Positions 38,744-47,031 of a stretch of 64,000 nucleotides of DNA are shown here, one piece after another (position 1 is the stretch's first letter; each line of letters begins with the position of its first letter). The position numbers were made by a program, and so were the translations under genes. Source of the DNA: Pseudomonas sp. CHM02 (lineage in GTDB: Bacteria > Pseudomonadota > Gammaproteobacteria > Pseudomonadales > Pseudomonadaceae). The notes under the pieces were generated by a model. The model searched no databases, was not told where the DNA came from, and worked only from the letters and a program-made list of their open reading frames with translations. Location: assembly GCF_000612585.1 (NCBI RefSeq), contig NZ_JFCA01000024.1, forward strand, positions 1-64,000. The letters run 5' to 3'.

Positions 38744-39288
38744 AACACCGCCTTGGCACGCGCCCACAGGCGCAAACGGTCCTCCAGCCCATTGAGCCCG
38801 CCGTTGATACGCCGCGTGATCGTGGTGAACTGGTCGTGATCCGCCAGCTCGTTCAGGCCGTTGCTCTGCCAGAACCAGGCGGCCGATGCGACAGCCCATT
38901 GCGGCTGCTCCAACAATGTCGGTTCCCGCAACAGACGATCGTCGCCGAACAGTGCCAGGCTACAGGCCAGATAGTTGCGACGCCCGGTGATCTGGATCAG
39001 CCCCCTGCCACGGTACTGTTGGCCGTCACCATCCGCTTCGGGCGTGTTGCCCAGGCGCACAGCCAACGCACCGGTATCGTACTTGCTCAAATACGCGGCG
39101 CTGCCCAGCTCGCGCACGTAGTGCAGTTCGCCGGACTCGTGGCCGATCTGGGCGAGGAAGGCGGCAGCGCGCTGCACGCTGTTGATCTGGTACCGGATAA
39201 AGGCGGCATTGAAAGCCGCTAAAAAAATGCCCGCTACACGGCGGGCTCCAGGCATGATTTGGATCAGTTGAGGCTGAGTTATCACCAC
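38731..39288 (-). CDS. GH19 (chitinase-like) endolysin
   Basis: A peptidoglycan-degrading lysozyme of the glycoside hydrolase 19 family, about 185 residues, with the catalytic Glu in AQIGHESGELHYV and the YRGRGLIQITGRRNY segment. It releases the tailocin particle after holin action. The start is uncertain: several in-frame GTG codons follow AAGGTG between 39297 and 39282; I give an intermediate one. It overlaps the Rz gene by 13 bases. A terminator-like hairpin lies within its first codons (39221-39246). Confidence 0.85.
   Translation of the reverse strand: MVITQPQLIQIMPGARRVAGIFLAAFNAAFIRYQINSVQRAAAFLAQIGHESGELHYVRELGSAAYLSKYDTGALAVRLGNTPEADGDGQQYRGRGLIQITGRRNYLACSLALFGDDRLLREPTLLEQPQWAVASAAWFWQSNGLNELADHDQFTTITRRINGGLNGLEDRLRLWARAKAVLCVS
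39221..39246 (-). terminator. Terminator-like hairpin inside the endolysin coding region
   Basis: On the minus strand GCCCGC-CGTGTA-GCGGGC is followed by A and seven T. It has all features of an intrinsic terminator yet lies within codons 14-25 of the endolysin gene. The encoded residues (ARRVAGIFL) are ordinary for the family, so it may be accidental or an attenuator. Confidence 0.45.
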
Positions 39289-39309
39289 CACGTTCACCTT
39301 GAAAGGTCC

Positions 39310-40320
39310 CTATGTAGACAAGCCACCGGCCGTGATCGTACTGCGATAGCCCTTTACCGGGTCCCCCACATTGATCACCTTGGTTATCGACCACTGGCCT
39401 TGCATATACGCCGGCCAGGTTTCGTCCAGGCGCAGCAGTCCTTCGGCAGCCACCAACGGGTTACCAGGGCAATCGATCACCATCTCCAGCCCCTCTCGCC
39501 CCACGCGGCGCAGCTCACCTTCAGCGACGGCACGCGCTTCCTCTTCGTTCTGGCAACGCTGGCGCAGGATCTTGAACGGCGCGACCCCGACCTCAACCAC
39601 GTGCTGTTTGCCATCGGCAACATCCCACCAGGTAACACGGCTGCCCATGTATTTGGAGCGGGTCTTATCGTTGAGCGTGGCGGTTATGAAGGCTTGATCA
39701 CCGGGACGGTTATCCTGGGTCACGGACAACTTCACCTCCGGCAATTGTTTAAGGGACAACGATTTGACTTGCCCCGCTTCGGCCAGCACATACAGCTCGT
39801 TGAACGGCTTTGTAACCGCGTTGTAGCGCCTGGCCAGTCGCGTGATAAACGCCATGTCGCTTTCATTGGACTGGTCGATATGAGCAATCGCAATTCCCTC
39901 CAGCGACGGCGCCACACGCGGCGAAAAACCATGGCGGCCGACCAGTTGCCGAAACAGTGCCCCCAGGGTCGTAGGCCCGTAACTGGCGGAGCGCCGCTGA
40001 CGGTAACCACGCGGGTCGCCCACGCTGAAAGGCGCGGCCGTCGCGACGATCATCAGGCGCATGGGAAACAGTACGGGGGTGCGTTGGGTAATCATGAACT
40101 CGCCCTTCTCTACCAGCCCCGACTCTGAGTAACCGACGCGCATGCCGATCTTGCCGCTCAAGCTCGGCAGACCTTCAAGGTCTTCGATATTGAGCGTCAG
40201 CTCCAGCCGGTCAGACTCGATACCCGCCGCGTCGGTGTGACTCCAGCCCATGATCCGTTGATTGAGCAACGCCGCATTGGCGCCGTAAAACTCCACGATC
40301 GGCGTAAATCCCTGTGCCAT
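39310..40320 (-). CDS. Tailocin baseplate hub protein D (phage late control D family)
   Basis: A 336-residue homologue of P2 gpD, the baseplate hub that with gpV forms the centre of the spike complex. Family features are the N-terminal beta-rich domain (PIVEFYGANAALLNQRIMG) and the conserved SNESDMAFITRLARRYNA segment at about residues 150-167. It is the last structural gene before the lysis cassette and starts ten bases after gpX ends. Confidence 0.88.
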   Translation of the reverse strand: MAQGFTPIVEFYGANAALLNQRIMGWSHTDAAGIESDRLELTLNIEDLEGLPSLSGKIGMRVGYSESGLVEKGEFMITQRTPVLFPMRLMIVATAAPFSVGDPRGYRQRRSASYGPTTLGALFRQLVGRHGFSPRVAPSLEGIAIAHIDQSNESDMAFITRLARRYNAVTKPFNELYVLAEAGQVKSLSLKQLPEVKLSVTQDNRPGDQAFITATLNDKTRSKYMGSRVTWWDVADGKQHVVEVGVAPFKILRQRCQNEEEARAVAEGELRRVGREGLEMVIDCPGNPLVAAEGLLRLDETWPAYMQGQWSITKVINVGDPVKGYRSTITAGGLST

Positions 40321-40329
40321 AAAACCTCC

Positions 40330-40542
40330 TCAATCCCACGCCAGAACAGGCCGCAACACTGCCGGCCGTGCTTGCATCTCCGGCACGATTACCCACACGC
40401 CTGCCGGTAGCACCGGGGCGTACTCGGCAAGGTCAGGGTTCAAGCGCCACAAGGTTTCTTCCGCCACGTCATCGCAACGCCCCAACTCGCGGTAGAGCAG
40501 CAGGTTGACCGAATCACCAGCAATACTTCGCACTCTACGCAT
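40330..40542 (-). CDS. Tail protein X (LysM-like)
   Basis: A 70-residue small tail protein of the P2 gpX family with a LysM-like fold (YRELGRCDDVAEETLWRLNP; LPAGVWVIVPE). gpX is thought to help hub assembly. I chose the ATG at 40542, which overlaps the gpU stop by eight bases. Confidence 0.85.
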   Translation of the reverse strand: MRRVRSIAGDSVNLLLYRELGRCDDVAEETLWRLNPDLAEYAPVLPAGVWVIVPEMQARPAVLRPVLAWD

Positions 40543-40918
40543 TGACGAATTCCTCCAGTTCAAGGGTCCAGCTCATGACCATGGCGGTACCGTCATCGAT
40601 CACATTGTTCTGGTTTTCCAGCACCGAATTGATGCGCCACAGGCCCCAGTTGCGGCCGATCCCATCCACCAGCGGCAAAGGCACCCGCTTGTTTTGCAGC
40701 GCACGCAGTTCATCCAGTCGCTGCATGCCTACGCCGTACATGGCGGCGCCGGTGAACGTGAGTTTTTCCAGCTTCTGCCCGCTTTGCCGCGACTGTGGCT
40801 TGCTGGCGACAATCGCCAGGTCGCTCCAGCCGCCGTCGCTGTTACGGGCCAACGTGGAATAGGCAAACCCTCGGGAAAGGCCAAAGATAAAGTCGCCCAG
40901 TACCATTTGCTGTCGCAT
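40535..40918 (-). CDS. Tail protein U (tail-end/baseplate-associated)
   Basis: A 127-residue homologue of P2 gpU, recognised from the start MRQQMVLGDFIFGL and the RNWGLWRINSVLENQNN segment. In P2-like phages it is an essential tail protein of the baseplate end. Its ATG shares one base with the tape-measure stop (TGATG). The fit to the family is good in length and gene order. Confidence 0.85.
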   Translation of the reverse strand: MRQQMVLGDFIFGLSRGFAYSTLARNSDGGWSDLAIVASKPQSRQSGQKLEKLTFTGAAMYGVGMQRLDELRALQNKRVPLPLVDGIGRNWGLWRINSVLENQNNVIDDGTAMVMSWTLELEEFVNA

Positions 40919-42069
40919 CAATCACCTCCATGATCGGTCAATGCCGCGTTGCGCCGGATCCCCAGCGAGTCGGTGAACATCGGCACGCATTGGAATTGCA
41001 GGGCCTGGATTACTTGGTTGACCACCTGCTGGGCGTCGGCCGGGTTGACCCCGGTAATCTGGATACTCGGGGCAATCGAAACTTGAATGTTGTCGGCACG
41101 AGCACTGTTGAGCGCTGTGCTGACCGCGTTCGGTGGCGGCAGGCGATCACTCGAACCGAACAATTTGTCACCCAGCCAGGCGCCTGCCTCACTGCCCAAT
41201 AAACCACCGAGTGCCCCGCCGACGACGGTGCCGGCGCCGGGGAAGACCAAAGTGCCGATCGCCGCGCCGGCAGAGGCGCCCGCCCAGGCACCGCCGGCGG
41301 TACTCAAGCCGGTGCCGATGGCTTTGGCGTCGCCGTTGCGTACACCCTGAATCACGTCCAGGGTAGCTTCGGCGGTTCTCAATGGCGCCAGCCGCCGAAT
41401 GCCGGTGGATCCGAGCGTGGCAAAGGCATCGTTCAGGGCACCCGAAGGTAGGTTTGGCCGCGATAACGTTGGCGCTGCAACGCTTGCCCCGGCAAAGGAC
41501 TGAAAGCTTTGCGTGGTTGCACCCGGTTGAATGCCTGGTGGCGAAGCACCCAAGGCCTGGCGGTTTTGTCCGAATAGGTTCAGCAGGCCTGAACCACGCC
41601 CACCCAGTTTTTTGCGACCTTTGACTTTCTTACTGATCGGGTCCCAGGCCCAATCAATCGCTTTTTCAGCAACTTTGCTTTTCAACGCGTCCCACAACTC
41701 GCCTACAACCGCCTTGGCCGCGCTCTCCAGAGCACCATCAGCGGGCTTCTCGGGCTCATCTTTCAATGCGCTCGTGGCGACATCGGCCGCTTTAGGCACC
41801 AGCGAATCGCCATTGATGAACAACGTGCTGTTGAGCGTCTCCAGCGTCTCGCGCAGTCGCACTTGCTCCTGGGTCAAGGCATTGATGTCCACACTGAGGG
41901 TAACCAACGCAGAGCGCAGTTCAAACGGCGGCTGCGATGCAGCTTCCAGGCTTAAAGGTGCCGCAGCGCTTGTGGAAAACGGTGCCAGCACATTGCCAAG
42001 ATCCGCCTCGCCGATCATCCAGCGGAAGTCTTCCTGAGCGAGCTTGATCCCATACTTAGTGTCTTGCAT
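40918..42069 (-). CDS. Tail tape-measure protein, short form
   Basis: By position (after E/E', before U) this is the P2 gpT equivalent that sets tube length. It is only 383 residues, much shorter than P2 gpT (about 800) and most R-pyocin tape measures. Visible parts are an N-terminal coiled-coil-like segment (TQEQVRLRETLETLNSTL), a central Gly/Ala-rich hydrophobic region (about residues 250-300, AGASAGAAIGTLVFPGAGTV) and a compact C-terminus. There is no frameshift: the frame is open and well coupled at both ends. AGGAG precedes the ATG. A short tail is predicted. Confidence 0.8.
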   Translation of the reverse strand: MQDTKYGIKLAQEDFRWMIGEADLGNVLAPFSTSAAAPLSLEAASQPPFELRSALVTLSVDINALTQEQVRLRETLETLNSTLFINGDSLVPKAADVATSALKDEPEKPADGALESAAKAVVGELWDALKSKVAEKAIDWAWDPISKKVKGRKKLGGRGSGLLNLFGQNRQALGASPPGIQPGATTQSFQSFAGASVAAPTLSRPNLPSGALNDAFATLGSTGIRRLAPLRTAEATLDVIQGVRNGDAKAIGTGLSTAGGAWAGASAGAAIGTLVFPGAGTVVGGALGGLLGSEAGAWLGDKLFGSSDRLPPPNAVSTALNSARADNIQVSIAPSIQITGVNPADAQQVVNQVIQALQFQCVPMFTDSLGIRRNAALTDHGGD

Positions 42070-42075
42070 CCCGCT

Positions 42076-42770
42076 CTACTCCTGTTTAACGCCAAGGCGA
42101 GTCATCGCGATGTCGTAGCGGCGCAATGCTTTTGCGGCATCCCATTCGAGGATCTCCGCTTCATTTACCGAGTAAACCAGCGGCACCACATCGAGGATCA
42201 CTTCGATGTCGCGTTGCGAAAGAAGGCCGCCGGTTGATTTAAAAAATCGTCAATGCGCTCCTGCAATCCGGTCCAGTCGGGCACGGTCAGGCCGGCGAGA
42301 TCGGGGATCATCAGGCCTGTGCAGTGAGCGGTGATGAACTCGGCGCGCTCTTTGTTGGTGGTGAGTTTTTTCATCACCTTGGTGGCGCGCAGGGCGGGCA
42401 TTTCCAGGAACAACTCGCTGAAGGTACGGCCCGCTGCGTCGAGGGGCAGCAGCAATTGGACGGGCTCTTCGTGGGACGACGCCGCCGGTTCACCGAGGAA
42501 AAACGACGCGGGACGTGTCGACATCTCGTGCACGTATTGGGCGATGGTCACGTAGTCCGGGCGCTTGAGTTGGTCGAGTTCTTTTTCCGACAGGCCGGTG
42601 GCGAGTTTCGCCAGTTCGAAGAACTGATCGTCCTCGTCATCACCGGCCCGGGCCAGCGCTTCTTTTTGCGCGGCGTAGTACAGCGGCTTGAGTTGAACCT
42701 GCTGGATCGTCGCGCCGGTGTCGGCGGTAATCGGGGACAGCAGGGCATGCAGCGGTGGCATCCAGGCCAT
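42076..42770 (-). CDS. Tail assembly chaperone E+E' by programmed -1 frameshift
   Basis: The minus-strand heptamer T-TTT-TTA at 42246-42240 sits near the end of gene E, in the zero frame GAT TTT TTA. A -1 slip moves into a frame open for 54 more codons (KSTGGLLSQRDIEVILD..., ending TRLGVKQE) to a TAG at 42076. The fusion would be about 231 residues, joined at 42240. P2-like phages use the same device (T-TTT-TTG) to make E and E+E' tail chaperones in a fixed ratio. The E' part has no good start of its own and ends six bases before the tape measure gene. Confidence 0.82.
42198..42770 (-). CDS. Tail assembly chaperone E
   Basis: The 190-residue zero-frame product of the tail chaperone gene, placed between tube and tape measure as in P2. 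It is longer than P2 gpE (about 91), with an N-terminal part of tail-chaperone type (IQQVQLKPLYYAAQKEALAR; FELAKLATGLSEKELD). I chose the ATG at 42770 with AAGGA upstream; the frame is open further upstream but enters intergenic sequence. It ends shortly after the slippery site. A minority of ribosomes should yield the E+E' fusion. Confidence 0.8.
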   Translation of the reverse strand: MAWMPPLHALLSPITADTGATIQQVQLKPLYYAAQKEALARAGDDEDDQFFELAKLATGLSEKELDQLKRPDYVTIAQYVHEMSTRPASFFLGEPAASSHEEPVQLLLPLDAAGRTFSELFLEMPALRATKVMKKLTTNKERAEFITAHCTGLMIPDLAGLTVPDWTGLQERIDDFLNQPAAFFRNATSK

Positions 42771-42812
42771 GGGGCTATTCCTTGATAAAATCGTTGCAGT
42801 GAACACGGTCGT

Positions 42813-42899
42813 TGTAGGAGCCGGCTTGCCGGCGATGCAGGCGACTTGGTTTGTCGGGTGTACCGAGGTGACGCGATCGCTGGCACGCCAGCGCCTACA
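42813..42899. repeat. REP/BIME-like repeat inside the tailocin operon
   Basis: TGTAGGAGCCGGCTTGCCGGCGAT at 42813-42836 faces a decayed inverse copy (CGATCGCTGGCACGCCAGCGCCTACA). It separates the tube gene from the chaperone genes and is the only chromosomal-type repeat within the cluster. Confidence 0.85.
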
Positions 42900-42915
42900 G
42901 GAATCGTGTTTGGGC

Positions 42916-43422
42916 TTAAGGCATCAGCACGGCGCGGCGGGCGTCGCCGAGGATGTCGACGCCGTTGAGGACGAACTTCTGGGTGCGTACGTCGATGTCG
43001 ATCACTGGAATGCCGTTTTCCAGGCGAGTGTAGGTGCGGCAGGACAACTCAAGCGTGGTGAGGGCCTTGTCGCCCATCTTCAGCTTGGCTTCGGACAGGG
43101 ATTTCAGCTTGCCGCCGACTGTGTGATAGGTGAAATACGTCTTGCCGTCCTGGTCCTGGCCGGCTTCCCGCACGTTGAGCAGGATGTCATCACCCAGGCG
43201 CACACCCAGGGCCAGCATGATTTCCGGGCCCGCGCCCTGCAGCACCAGTATGGCGCCGAGCGCCTTGCCGCTCTTGGCCATTTCCTCGGCAATGAAGCGA
43301 CCGCCGGACATGGGCTCCATTTCGAACTCGATCTTCGGCGGGGTGAACTCCTCCACGGTCGCGGACAACGGCAGGCCTTGAAGGGTGGCCGCAATGGCCT
43401 GTCTGACTCGGTTGGTAAACAT
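42916..43422 (-). CDS. Major tail tube protein (P2 FII family)
   Basis: The subunit of the inner tube, 168 residues, recognised from the P2 FII-like N-terminus (TVEEFTPPKIEFEMEPMSGG) and conserved C-terminus (DIDVRTQKFVLNGVDILG). The ATG shares a base with the sheath stop (TAATG), giving tight coupling between sheath and tube, which are needed in equal numbers. Confidence 0.93.
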   Translation of the reverse strand: MFTNRVRQAIAATLQGLPLSATVEEFTPPKIEFEMEPMSGGRFIAEEMAKSGKALGAILVLQGAGPEIMLALGVRLGDDILLNVREAGQDQDGKTYFTYHTVGGKLKSLSEAKLKMGDKALTTLELSCRTYTRLENGIPVIDIDVRTQKFVLNGVDILGDARRAVLMP

Positions 43423-44588
43423 TAGAGAACGTCCTCCAGGAACTGCTCGATGATTTCATCGCGGGCATTGAGTTGATAAATCATGTGTTCGTTCGGCGCG
43501 TAGCGGCCGTAGTCGATGACGATGTACCAGGTGCCGTTCTTGTACTTCTCGACACTGTTCAGTTCCGGGTGCAGGTACACGCTGCCGCCGGGAATGGTTT
43601 CGTCGGCGACCAGGGTTTGCAGCCAGTCGTTGATGCGCTTGACCTCCTGGTCCATGAAGGACTTGGTGAGGTTCTTGGCCATGGCTTTCTGGCCGGCCTG
43701 GACCAGCTTGCGGCTGATGGCATCTTCCAGGCCGACGTAGCTGATGAACTTGCCGGTGATGGAACGGTTACCTAGCAGCGAGAAGCCACCGAGGATGGTG
43801 CGGGCGTAGTAGCTCACGCCGTAGCGGTTGAGCAGGTCGCCTTCGGTGGAGGTGTCGAGGATGTTGTACTCGACCACGCGGGAAACGTCCTCGGCGAACG
43901 TCACCTGATTACCTGGGCTTTCCCATTGCTTGACCTTGGCCAGCGCCGCGATGGCCAGGGATGACGGCGCGAGAAACACGTTTTTCTTCGCCGCCTTGGA
44001 GTACACCGACGGCATGTTGTGCACCAGCAGGCACCGGTCGAAACCCAAGTCGGCACCGCCCAGCTCGCCACTGTAGGTCACTTGGTCGGCGACGCTTGCG
44101 TCCTTGCCATCCAACACCACGCGGGCCTTGATGCGTTTGCCGAACGAGGCGAACTCGCCGGCCACGGCCTTGGTACCGGTGAAGCCTGGGGCACCAATAA
44201 TGGTCAGGTCTTCCGGCACGCTGGCCAGCGCAGCCAGGCCCAGTTTGCGACCGGTGACCGGCTCGTCGCCGCCGATCACGTTGTTGAGGGTGTCCGCCGG
44301 AGTGGCGCCCTCCTCCACGATCACCACGTAGACCGGCACCTTGACCACTTTGAGGATTTGGTAGACGGCGTGGAACAGCGTACCCGTCTCTGCGCCAGTC
44401 GGGTCCAGCAGCGCCTGGGTGGTGAAGCTGTTGATACGGAACGGCGCGTTTTTCGGGATCGACGCATGGGCGTTCGGCGCAGTGCCGACCAGACCAATCA
44501 CATTATCGCCAAGGCCACCCATGGCCTCGGGGGATTCGGTGGCATTCACGGTGATGCCGTTGTGCTCGAAGTTCAAAACCTCAGCCAT
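43422..44588 (-). CDS. Contractile tail sheath protein (P2 FI family)
   Basis: The 388-residue sheath subunit whose contraction drives the tube through the target envelope. The N-terminus MAEVLNFEHNGITVN, the VTFAEDVSRVVEY region and the C-terminal LNARDEIIEQFLEDVL are typical of P2 FI/R-pyocin sheaths. I chose the ATG at 44588, one base after the stop of the preceding small gene; the longer frame upstream is that gene read in another frame. It is the clearest evidence that the cluster is of R (contractile) type. Confidence 0.95.
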   Translation of the reverse strand: MAEVLNFEHNGITVNATESPEAMGGLGDNVIGLVGTAPNAHASIPKNAPFRINSFTTQALLDPTGAETGTLFHAVYQILKVVKVPVYVVIVEEGATPADTLNNVIGGDEPVTGRKLGLAALASVPEDLTIIGAPGFTGTKAVAGEFASFGKRIKARVVLDGKDASVADQVTYSGELGGADLGFDRCLLVHNMPSVYSKAAKKNVFLAPSSLAIAALAKVKQWESPGNQVTFAEDVSRVVEYNILDTSTEGDLLNRYGVSYYARTILGGFSLLGNRSITGKFISYVGLEDAISRKLVQAGQKAMAKNLTKSFMDQEVKRINDWLQTLVADETIPGGSVYLHPELNSVEKYKNGTWYIVIDYGRYAPNEHMIYQLNARDEIIEQFLEDVL

Positions 44589-44589
44589 G

Positions 44590-44781
44590 TTAGTCAGCCT
44601 TCTTGGTGGTGGCCTTTTTGGCCGGGGTGGTGTTGAGGACGCTGGTGAGTTCCAGGCGGCCAGCGGTGCGCAGGGCGGATGCTTCGACATCCAGTAGGTC
44701 CAGTTCCTGGCCGACGGTGGACCAATGGCCGGCGCCGGTGGGGAATGGGATGAGGACGGTGTAGGTTTGGCGGGTGGGCAT
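44590..44781 (-). CDS. Small tailocin protein, 63 residues, upstream of the sheath
   Basis: A 63-codon gene with GGAGA upstream of its ATG, between the fibre chaperone terminator and the sheath gene. It starts MPTRQTYTVLIPFPTG and ends in a Lys/Thr-rich tail (TPAKKATTKKAD). I do not know a function; similar small proteins appear next to sheath genes in pseudomonad tailocins. It is the first gene of the second block, so a promoter may exist just before it. Confidence 0.75.
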   Translation of the reverse strand: MPTRQTYTVLIPFPTGAGHWSTVGQELDLLDVEASALRTAGRLELTSVLNTTPAKKATTKKAD

Positions 44782-44800
44782 AAGAGAGAATCTCCAGGCG

Positions 44801-44826
44801 AAAAAAAACCGCGGGAGGCGGTTTGG
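44801..44826 (-). terminator. Terminator between the fibre chaperone and the sheath block
   Basis: Minus-strand stem AAACCGC-CTCCC-GCGGTTT followed by eight T. It divides the tailocin into a baseplate/fibre block and a sheath-to-lysis block. Confidence 0.82.
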
Positions 44827-44867
44827 GGTAAGATCGGCGGGGAAAAAACGCCCGTCAATGCGGCGCG

Positions 44868-45227
44868 TTAGTCGATTTGATCGGCGACCCACGCAGGTGC
44901 GACGGGGCGGTGCTCGCTGTTCGGGAATTCGGGCGACTGGGGCCAGTCGCGAAGAACTTGCATGTAAACCAATAGCGCTTTGAATTGGTCGTGAGATAGC
45001 GTGGGGTCAACACCTATTTCCAGCTGATCGCGGTGACGATCACGAAGCCAAACCAACACCTTCAATTGCTGGTCACGCAAGAAACGCTCGAAAGCTGCTG
45101 ACTGTGCAGGGCTGACAAGCGTCAGCTCCGGGCTTTCTTCTTCAACCCACTCCTCGGCGTACCCATACTGGGAATTCGCAAACTTTCCAGTAATTTCCCC
45201 AGCATCATTTCTTTGAACGTACGGCAT
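44868..45227 (-). CDS. Tail fibre assembly chaperone (Tfa family)
   Basis: A 119-residue tail fibre chaperone that should fold the C-terminal part of the preceding fibre. The C-terminal part (QFKALLVYMQVLRDWPQSPEFP) is typical of Tfa/DUF4376-type proteins. I chose the ATG at 45227 because AGGAGG precedes it. It overlaps nothing and lies 13 bases after the fibre gene, with a terminator after it. Chaperone and fibre usually travel together in exchanges between tailocins. Confidence 0.85.
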   Translation of the reverse strand: MPYVQRNDAGEITGKFANSQYGYAEEWVEEESPELTLVSPAQSAAFERFLRDQQLKVLVWLRDRHRDQLEIGVDPTLSHDQFKALLVYMQVLRDWPQSPEFPNSEHRPVAPAWVADQID

Positions 45228-45240
45228 GCTGCCTCCTAAT

Positions 45241-47031
45241 TCACTCAGACCAGCCAAGCGTCAGCATTGAAAATTTCCCAGCGATGTTAGCGCGGCCACG
45301 AATCTGACCGTTCACATCAGTCCGAACCTCTAACTTGAAGCCCATTGAGTCAATAGAAGCGTCAGTGATAGAGCCGTATCCGGAGACGTAACCGGTCAAG
45401 TAGCCAGCGGAACTGTTGGCACCAAATGCAAGGTCTGCAGTATCCAGAGGGCTGAAGTAAGCGAGAATATTGTTTGTGTAGATCCATGTACTCACGCTTG
45501 CCTCAACGGTTATACCTGGCGGTACAGTCAATGCAATCGCACGTGCCGTGGTGGTTACATCTGCATCAATCGCGTCCCGTATGGGGTTAACAAAGCGAAA
45601 GGCCCGGCGCCCGGCACTGAACAGGTCCATGACAAAAGGAACAATTGGGCCCTCAGCATCTGTTTTGAAGGATCCGATGCGACGAATCAACTCAAAACCG
45701 GTAGGTACCACCGGGCTCGTCAGGCTGGCAGAAAAAAGCAGATCAGCTGCCCCACCCACAATCTGTCGAATGACAAAAACGTGATACCAAGTGTTGGGGT
45801 TTCTCACTGAGATATCCAACTTATTCCCACCATTGCCAACCGACCACACACCACTACCTTGCAAAACTCCAGATAAAGTTGTGGATAGAACCACCGCGTT
45901 ACCAGCAGCCCTCGCGCTTCCAGGAGAAACATCGATGGTTGTGTTCGGTGCCGCGGAGTTGAGAGACAGAAGGAAACCGCCAAGGTAGTGGCGGGGCATG
46001 GCAACGGCCAAGTCCGAAGCAAGCGCAGCGATGTCGATATTTCCTTGGTTGATCGGTGCGTTCCAGGCTTTGATGCACCACATTACGGCCATGTTGCGAG
46101 CGCGCGTTTCACTGCCAACCCGTGGGGTACCGTTGATGCCATCAGTAACAGGTGGATACTTCTGCGCCACTGGGGTACCAACAGCGCCCCACGTATCAAA
46201 TGCCGGCGTACTTCCACCGCTAGAGCCCGCGCCAGAAAACGTGTGTCCTTGAAACTGGTCGAGCTGATAGCTGCCAAGTACACGGCCAGCATCGACTCCA
46301 CGCCCATGATCCCACCCACGCAAAAACTCCCCACGTGATTCTGGTAATCGAAAGTTTCCAGCGCCTTCATCCCCCTTGTTAAAAAGACCGCCCAGAAACA
46401 CCGCCAACTCGGGAAAAGTCGCAGCACTTCTTATGCTTCCATCTAACTCTAAAAAACCTGGCGCCACTTTATTAACGGGAAACGCAACCATCGTTCCCAC
46501 AGGCAATGCCGACGCCTTGGCTACCATTGCCTCAATCTCAGCCTTCGAGTACGTCCCCTGCTTCAGATAATCCATCACCCAAGCCCGAGTCGCCTTCACC
46601 ACCGTGTCATCAATCAACAACGTCACGATCGCCGCATTACTCGTCTCGAAGATCGAGCGAATATAAAACTCTTTCCCCGACCCCGACGTCGCCAACACCG
46701 GCTTATACGACTCCGGATACTTGACGATGGCATACAGGATCCCGGTGTCCGTCCACAGCCCGGCTTCGCGCACATACCAGCCGCCCACATCCGAAGGGAT
46801 GGTGACTTCGGCCATCAACCAGTTGGCGTTTTTCTCATCTTGAAACAAGGCGTTCAACGGCCCGCGCCAGACTTCGCGTTTCAGCGCTTTTGCGCTGGCA
46901 TCGGGGTTGTAGACGGCGCCGTTGCCGTCGCCGACGGAGATTTGCGCCAGTTTGATTGGTACGCCGGCAGCCTTGCAGGCGGTTTCGTAGGCAATCCCCG
47001 CGTCGGTGAGCAGGGTGTAATAGTCAGCCAT
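45241..47031 (-). CDS. Tail fibre protein (receptor binding)
   Basis: The 596-residue fibre that determines target specificity. Domains in order: a conserved DUF3751-type N-terminus that attaches to the baseplate (MADYYTLLTDAGIAYETACK, about residues 1-150), a tail-collar domain (PVGTMVAFPVNKVAPGFLELDG and NFRLPESRGEFLRGWDHGRG, about 175-330), and a C-terminal binding region from about 335. The DNA of the C-terminal two thirds is visibly more AT-rich than the rest of the cluster and uses rarer codons. This fits exchange of the specificity part by recombination. It is coupled to gpI. Confidence 0.9.
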   Translation of the reverse strand: MADYYTLLTDAGIAYETACKAAGVPIKLAQISVGDGNGAVYNPDASAKALKREVWRGPLNALFQDEKNANWLMAEVTIPSDVGGWYVREAGLWTDTGILYAIVKYPESYKPVLATSGSGKEFYIRSIFETSNAAIVTLLIDDTVVKATRAWVMDYLKQGTYSKAEIEAMVAKASALPVGTMVAFPVNKVAPGFLELDGSIRSAATFPELAVFLGGLFNKGDEGAGNFRLPESRGEFLRGWDHGRGVDAGRVLGSYQLDQFQGHTFSGAGSSGGSTPAFDTWGAVGTPVAQKYPPVTDGINGTPRVGSETRARNMAVMWCIKAWNAPINQGNIDIAALASDLAVAMPRHYLGGFLLSLNSAAPNTTIDVSPGSARAAGNAVVLSTTLSGVLQGSGVWSVGNGGNKLDISVRNPNTWYHVFVIRQIVGGAADLLFSASLTSPVVPTGFELIRRIGSFKTDAEGPIVPFVMDLFSAGRRAFRFVNPIRDAIDADVTTTARAIALTVPPGITVEASVSTWIYTNNILAYFSPLDTADLAFGANSSAGYLTGYVSGYGSITDASIDSMGFKLEVRTDVNGQIRGRANIAGKFSMLTLGWSE

